8,652 nt of DNA from an uncultured Planctomycetales bacterium. GTDB lineage: Bacteria > Planctomycetota > Planctomycetia > Isosphaerales > Isosphaeraceae. Positions 6,411-8,652 of the stretch are shown piece after piece. The stretch covers positions 1 through 8,652 of the forward strand of contig CALKTZ010000731.1 in NCBI GenBank assembly GCA_937997355.1, in the 5' to 3' direction. A program made the position numbers and the translations under genes. The notes under the pieces are model-generated. The model worked only from the letters and a program-made list of their open reading frames with translations, did not search any database and was not told the origin of the DNA. Position 1 is the stretch's first letter, and every line of letters starts with the position of its first letter.

Positions 6411-7121
6411 ATGCGCAAGATTATCTTTGCACTGGCCGTCCTGGCATTTGCTCCCATGAGCCATGCCGAGATGTTCGGCTACCAAACCTTCGATAGCTTC
6501 GTCCTTCAAAGTGACGGCATGGTAACCTCGGTTGACTGGCAAGGAGTCTACTGGGACTTTCAAAACCCAGCGGGCAATCCCGCGCCCCCACAAACGCTCT
6601 CCTGGGACATTGGCTTCTATACAGACACGAACGGCGTCCCCGGTGCTCTGGTCACAAGTCAAAATCTTCTTGCTGCGGCGGTAACCATCACGGATGTCGG
6701 CTCGATGAATTTTTTGGGCGATCCCGCACGCGTCTATGGTTTCCACGCCGACCTTCCTCTCTCGGTCGACCTCACTGGGGGGACTTTGTACTGGTTCTCC
6801 GTCCTTTCCAACCAAAGCATGTTTGATCCTGTCTTTTCGTGGTTGTCCGCTAGCGCCGGTTCTGGAGATGGTTCGATCCAGAGATCAATCGTAGATGGTA
6901 CGGATGTCGTCCGACCGGATGATCGAGCGTTCTCACTTAATGGCTCTGGCACGATTTACAGCCAACCTTCTGATTTCCCTGATTTCCCAAGGGCCGGGGG
7001 AGCATATAGCGGATGGACCACAACAGCAGCTCCATCAGCCGTCCCCGAGCCGTCCAGCCTCGCGTTGATGGGCACCGCATTCCTGGGATTGGCTAGTCTC
7101 CGTCGCCTGAAACGGATCTGA
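6411..7121 (+). CDS. Secreted PEP-CTERM sorting-domain protein 2
   Basis: This 236-residue secreted protein has the same sorting logic as its upstream neighbour but a different body. A signal peptide MRKIIFALAVLAFAPMSHA is followed by likely cleavage before EMFGY. The C-terminus has VPEP (211-214), hydrophobic LALMGTAFLGLASL and basic RRLKRI. The middle contains SWDIGFYTDTNGVPGALVT and GGTLYWFSV, resembling a beta-sandwich type that recurs in PEP-CTERM and other surface proteins; no enzymatic residues are recognised. It would be exported, processed by an exosortase encoded elsewhere and retained at or released from the surface. Two in-frame ATG codons exist. ATG 6411 is preferred because GGGA (6399-6402) is 8 bases away, whereas it is only 2 bases from ATG 6405, which would add just Met-Arg. 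The start lies in a perfect palindrome (6406-6417). It may be co-transcribed with PEP-CTERM gene 1 or have its own promoter in the 269-base gap. Confidence 0.87.
   Translation: MRKIIFALAVLAFAPMSHAEMFGYQTFDSFVLQSDGMVTSVDWQGVYWDFQNPAGNPAPPQTLSWDIGFYTDTNGVPGALVTSQNLLAAAVTITDVGSMNFLGDPARVYGFHADLPLSVDLTGGTLYWFSVLSNQSMFDPVFSWLSASAGSGDGSIQRSIVDGTDVVRPDDRAFSLNGSGTIYSQPSDFPDFPRAGGAYSGWTTTAAPSAVPEPSSLALMGTAFLGLASLRRLKRI
7030..7057 (+). repeat. 28-base repeat encoding the PEP-CTERM motif, copy 2
   Basis: This is identical over 28 bases to 6047-6074 in the preceding gene, in the same reading frame, covering SAVPEPSS. Downstream the two genes differ at two bases and then share TCGCG before diverging. Confidence 0.85.
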
Positions 7122-7122
7122 T

Positions 7123-7148
7123 TCTCGGTTCGTCCTTCCGTGCCGAGA
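7123..7148 (+). terminator. Weak hairpin just after PEP-CTERM gene 2
   Basis: TCTCGG (7123-7128) pairs with CCGAGA (7143-7148) around a 14-base loop, starting two bases after the stop codon. The position fits a 3' end structure, but the long loop and lack of a following T-run make it a weak candidate. Confidence 0.2.
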
Positions 7149-7257
7149 TTCTCATCCACACGACCAACGGTTCGACGACCTTGTCGGCAAGGCTGGATGG
7201 GCTCGGTCAGGAGATCTGCGGCCAACAAGGTTTTTCGTTTGGCACAAATTTCACGGC

Positions 7258-7271
7258 ACCGCCGAAGCGGT
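7258..7271 (-). terminator. UUCG-tetraloop hairpin between convergent genes
   Basis: On the minus strand the sequence ACCGC-TTCG-GCGGT forms a perfect 5-base stem capped by the very stable C(UUCG)G tetraloop. It begins 38 bases after the glycosyltransferase stop codon and lies between it and the converging PEP-CTERM gene. This fits a transcript end or mRNA-stabilising hairpin for the glycosyltransferase. No T-run follows, so rho-independent termination is not certain. Confidence 0.35.
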
Positions 7272-7309
7272 TGACCGTACGTCTTCAATGATCCTTGTTC
7301 GGAAGCCGT

Positions 7310-8404
7310 TTATTGCGCCGTGGCAATTCGGCGGGGTTCGGCTTGAAGCTCCTCGCGGACCGCGTGCCAGACGCGGGCGGGCGTCAGTTCGGTCATGCAG
7401 TCGAGGCGATCGCAGGTTTTGACGTAGCTGGCGGCGCACCAGATCTTGCTGGTGACGACCCGCGCGTTCTCCCCATAGGGGCCGGTGCGGCCGGGGTTGG
7501 TGCAGGTGAAGATGCCGATCACCTTCGCCCCCGTCGCGGCGGCCAGGTGCAGCGGGCCGGTATCGTTCGAAACGAACAGGTCCAGCTCGCTCGCGAGCGC
7601 GGCGAGTTGGGGGAGGGTCGTCTTTCCGCAGAGGTCGAGCATGGGGACCGGTCCCAGGGGTTTGCGAAGCGCCTCGACGAGCGGCCGGTCCTCGTTCGCG
7701 CCCACGGCGATCAAGCCGGCGCCAAGCTCGACGGCCGCGCGGCGCGCGACCTCGGCGAAGTGCTCCGGGGGCCAGCGCTTGGTCATCCAGCGAGCGCCGG
7801 GATTGAAGGCGATGCGCGGCCCGGGGAGCGGCTCCAGGACACGCCGTGCCCATTCCCGATCCTGGTCCGAAACCGCCAGCACGAACCTGGCGGGGGAGGG
7901 CACCGCGCCGAATGCCTCGGCCAATTGCAACAGCCGGTCTACCTCGTGGCACGAGCCGACCGGCCCGGAAGTTTGGTGCGAATAAAACCAGGATGCTCCC
8001 TCGCGAGACCCGCGCATGCCGACGCGGATCGGGGCCATCGTCGCCCCGGCCATCAGGCCCGATCGCAGCAGCCCCTGGAGGTCGATTGTCAGGTCGAACC
8101 GACCCCGCCGCAGTCGATGGAAGAGCGAGCCGATCGTGTGCAACCCCTCTCGCGAAAAGCCCGCTTTGGCCCGGTCGTAGAGGATCACCTCGTCGATCTC
8201 GGGATGGCCGTCGACCAGGCTCCGGAGCGATCGATTGATCACCCAGGCGATATGCGCGTTCGGCCAGCGGGTCCGCAAGGCGTGGAGGACCGGGAACGCG
8301 TGGACCACGTCTCCCAGCGAGCTTGGCTTGATGATGCAGACCCGTCGAGGTTCGAGGTCGGCCAGGTCGGGCGCTGGTGATGGCGTCTTCGGGAGCGAGG
8401 GCAT
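7310..8404 (-). CDS. Glycosyltransferase family 9, ADP-heptose:LPS heptosyltransferase-like
   Basis: GT9 enzymes transfer heptose or a related sugar from a nucleotide donor to lipid-linked surface glycan at the cytoplasmic face of the inner membrane. The 364-residue protein has the GT-B hallmarks of the family. The N-terminal IIKPSSLGDVVHAFPVLHAL (24-43) has Asp32 at the position of the proposed catalytic base in WaaC. It also has DLTIDLQGLLRSG (104-116), NPGARWMTKRWP (201-212), a donor-site VSNDTGPLHLAAATG (278-292), and a Cys-rich end matching heptosyltransferase C-termini (C323, C331, C336 and MTEL). Length is normal. ATG 8404 is chosen because AAAAGGAG lies 10 bases upstream and the preceding in-frame residues to 8473 look non-coding. 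Whether the donor is truly ADP-heptose cannot be told from one gene, since no heptose synthesis or LPS core genes are in view. It appears monocistronic. Confidence 0.9.
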   Translation of the reverse strand: MPSLPKTPSPAPDLADLEPRRVCIIKPSSLGDVVHAFPVLHALRTRWPNAHIAWVINRSLRSLVDGHPEIDEVILYDRAKAGFSREGLHTIGSLFHRLRRGRFDLTIDLQGLLRSGLMAGATMAPIRVGMRGSREGASWFYSHQTSGPVGSCHEVDRLLQLAEAFGAVPSPARFVLAVSDQDREWARRVLEPLPGPRIAFNPGARWMTKRWPPEHFAEVARRAAVELGAGLIAVGANEDRPLVEALRKPLGPVPMLDLCGKTTLPQLAALASELDLFVSNDTGPLHLAAATGAKVIGIFTCTNPGRTGPYGENARVVTSKIWCAASYVKTCDRLDCMTELTPARVWHAVREELQAEPRRIATAQ

Positions 8405-8444
8405 CGGGCGGGAACTCCTTTTCCCAGAATGCTCAAGGACCCAT

Positions 8445-8473
8445 AATCTAACGGCGGACCCGGTTGTGTACAA
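8445..8473 (-). promoter_or_regulatory. Possible sigma-70-type promoter of the glycosyltransferase gene
   Basis: On the minus strand TTGTAC (8473-8468) and TAGATT (8450-8445) are separated by exactly 17 bases and lie about 40 bases before the glycosyltransferase ATG. The -10 element matches four of six consensus bases and the -35 only its first three. The spacing and locally AT-rich context are the main support. Confidence 0.3.
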
Positions 8474-8501
8474 CGCGACTCGGCTTCACTTCCTGGTGTT
8501 G

Positions 8502-8556
8502 CAGGGGGGGCATCATCATTGAGGAACCCCCCTGTATCCCCCCTCCGAGAGGGGGG
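8502..8556. repeat. Tandem G/C-run inverted repeats (REP-like)
   Basis: Two perfect 8-base inverted repeats made of six-base G or C runs stand side by side. One is CAGGGGGG (8502-8509) with CCCCCCTG (8527-8534). The other is CCCCCCTC (8538-8545) with GAGGGGGG (8549-8556), around the three-base loop CGA. The arms can also pair across the two units. They are extragenic, upstream of the glycosyltransferase gene, and look like a REP-type dispersed repeat or a strong transcript barrier, but copy number cannot be judged from one window. Confidence 0.5.
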
Positions 8557-8652
8557 ACGGGTTGACGGAATCGCTCCTGGGTGGGGGGAGACCGGGTTCG
8601 GGATAGTCCCCGACCTCAAGCCAAAATCGGACGGCCCTCCCTTCGGTCTTCG
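8557..8652. other. Non-coding right edge
   Basis: No gene is supported in these 96 bases. Open frames here are Pro/Arg/Ser-rich shadows without recognisable protein. The stretch keeps the G/C-run character of the adjacent inverted repeats (for example GTGGGGGGAG near 8581-8590) and may be the remainder of the same repeat element. Confidence 0.35.

Noticed and set aside
7295..8380. 361-codon open frame on the plus strand
   Set aside because: Antisense shadow of the glycosyltransferase gene; no domain seen.
8504..8590. Possible G-quadruplex
   Set aside because: The plus strand has only three long G-runs here, too far apart; inverted-repeat hairpins explain the G/C runs better.
8239..8619. 126-codon open frame on the minus strand
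   Set aside because: Part overlaps the glycosyltransferase in another frame and the rest translates G/C-run repeats into Pro/Arg-rich sequence.
1..8652. CRISPR array, transposase, rRNA or complete tRNA
   Set aside because: No regularly spaced repeats, no transposase motifs and no complete cloverleaf were found on either strand.

Overview
The window looks like chromosomal DNA of a planctomycete, probably from the Isosphaeraceae/Gemmata side of the phylum. This is inferred from five things. Coding DNA is GC-rich. There is a sulfatase gene. A Hanks-type Ser/Thr kinase sits directly behind an ECF sigma factor. Two secreted proteins carry C-terminal PEP-CTERM sorting signals. A TP0108/plant-like ATP phosphofructokinase is present. 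No rRNA, complete tRNA, transposase or CRISPR array was seen.

Layout, left to right. At 1-286 (minus) is the 5' end of a secreted sulfatase that runs off the left edge. Then comes a divergent intergenic region (287-702) whose right half is AT-rich and holds a cluster of TTGCAA palindromes. A 6-phosphofructokinase gene follows on the plus strand (703-2028). It converges on a two-gene minus-strand operon: an ECF sigma factor (5140-4508) followed after 7 bases by a membrane Ser/Thr kinase (4500-2080). The kinase begins with an HxxxCxxC zinc-binding anti-sigma-like motif. A 353-base divergent region separates this operon from two plus-strand genes for PEP-CTERM proteins (5494-6141 and 6411-7121). 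These are unrelated over most of their length but share an identical 28-base stretch encoding the sorting motif. On the right, a convergent glycosyltransferase family 9 (heptosyltransferase-like) gene occupies 8404-7310 (minus). Beyond it lies non-coding, G/C-run-rich inverted-repeat DNA to the window end.

How the parts may work together. The sigma factor and kinase are almost certainly co-transcribed and translationally coupled. The kinase combines a possible sigma-binding zinc motif, a cytoplasmic kinase domain, one membrane segment and a large C-terminal region predicted to lie outside the cytoplasm. That suggests a compact surface-to-promoter signalling module. The adjacent divergent PEP-CTERM genes are reasonable candidate targets, but this is inference. 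Phosphofructokinase (glycolysis), the sulfatase (sulfated polysaccharide degradation) and the glycosyltransferase (cell-surface glycan synthesis) have no visible mechanistic link to the module.
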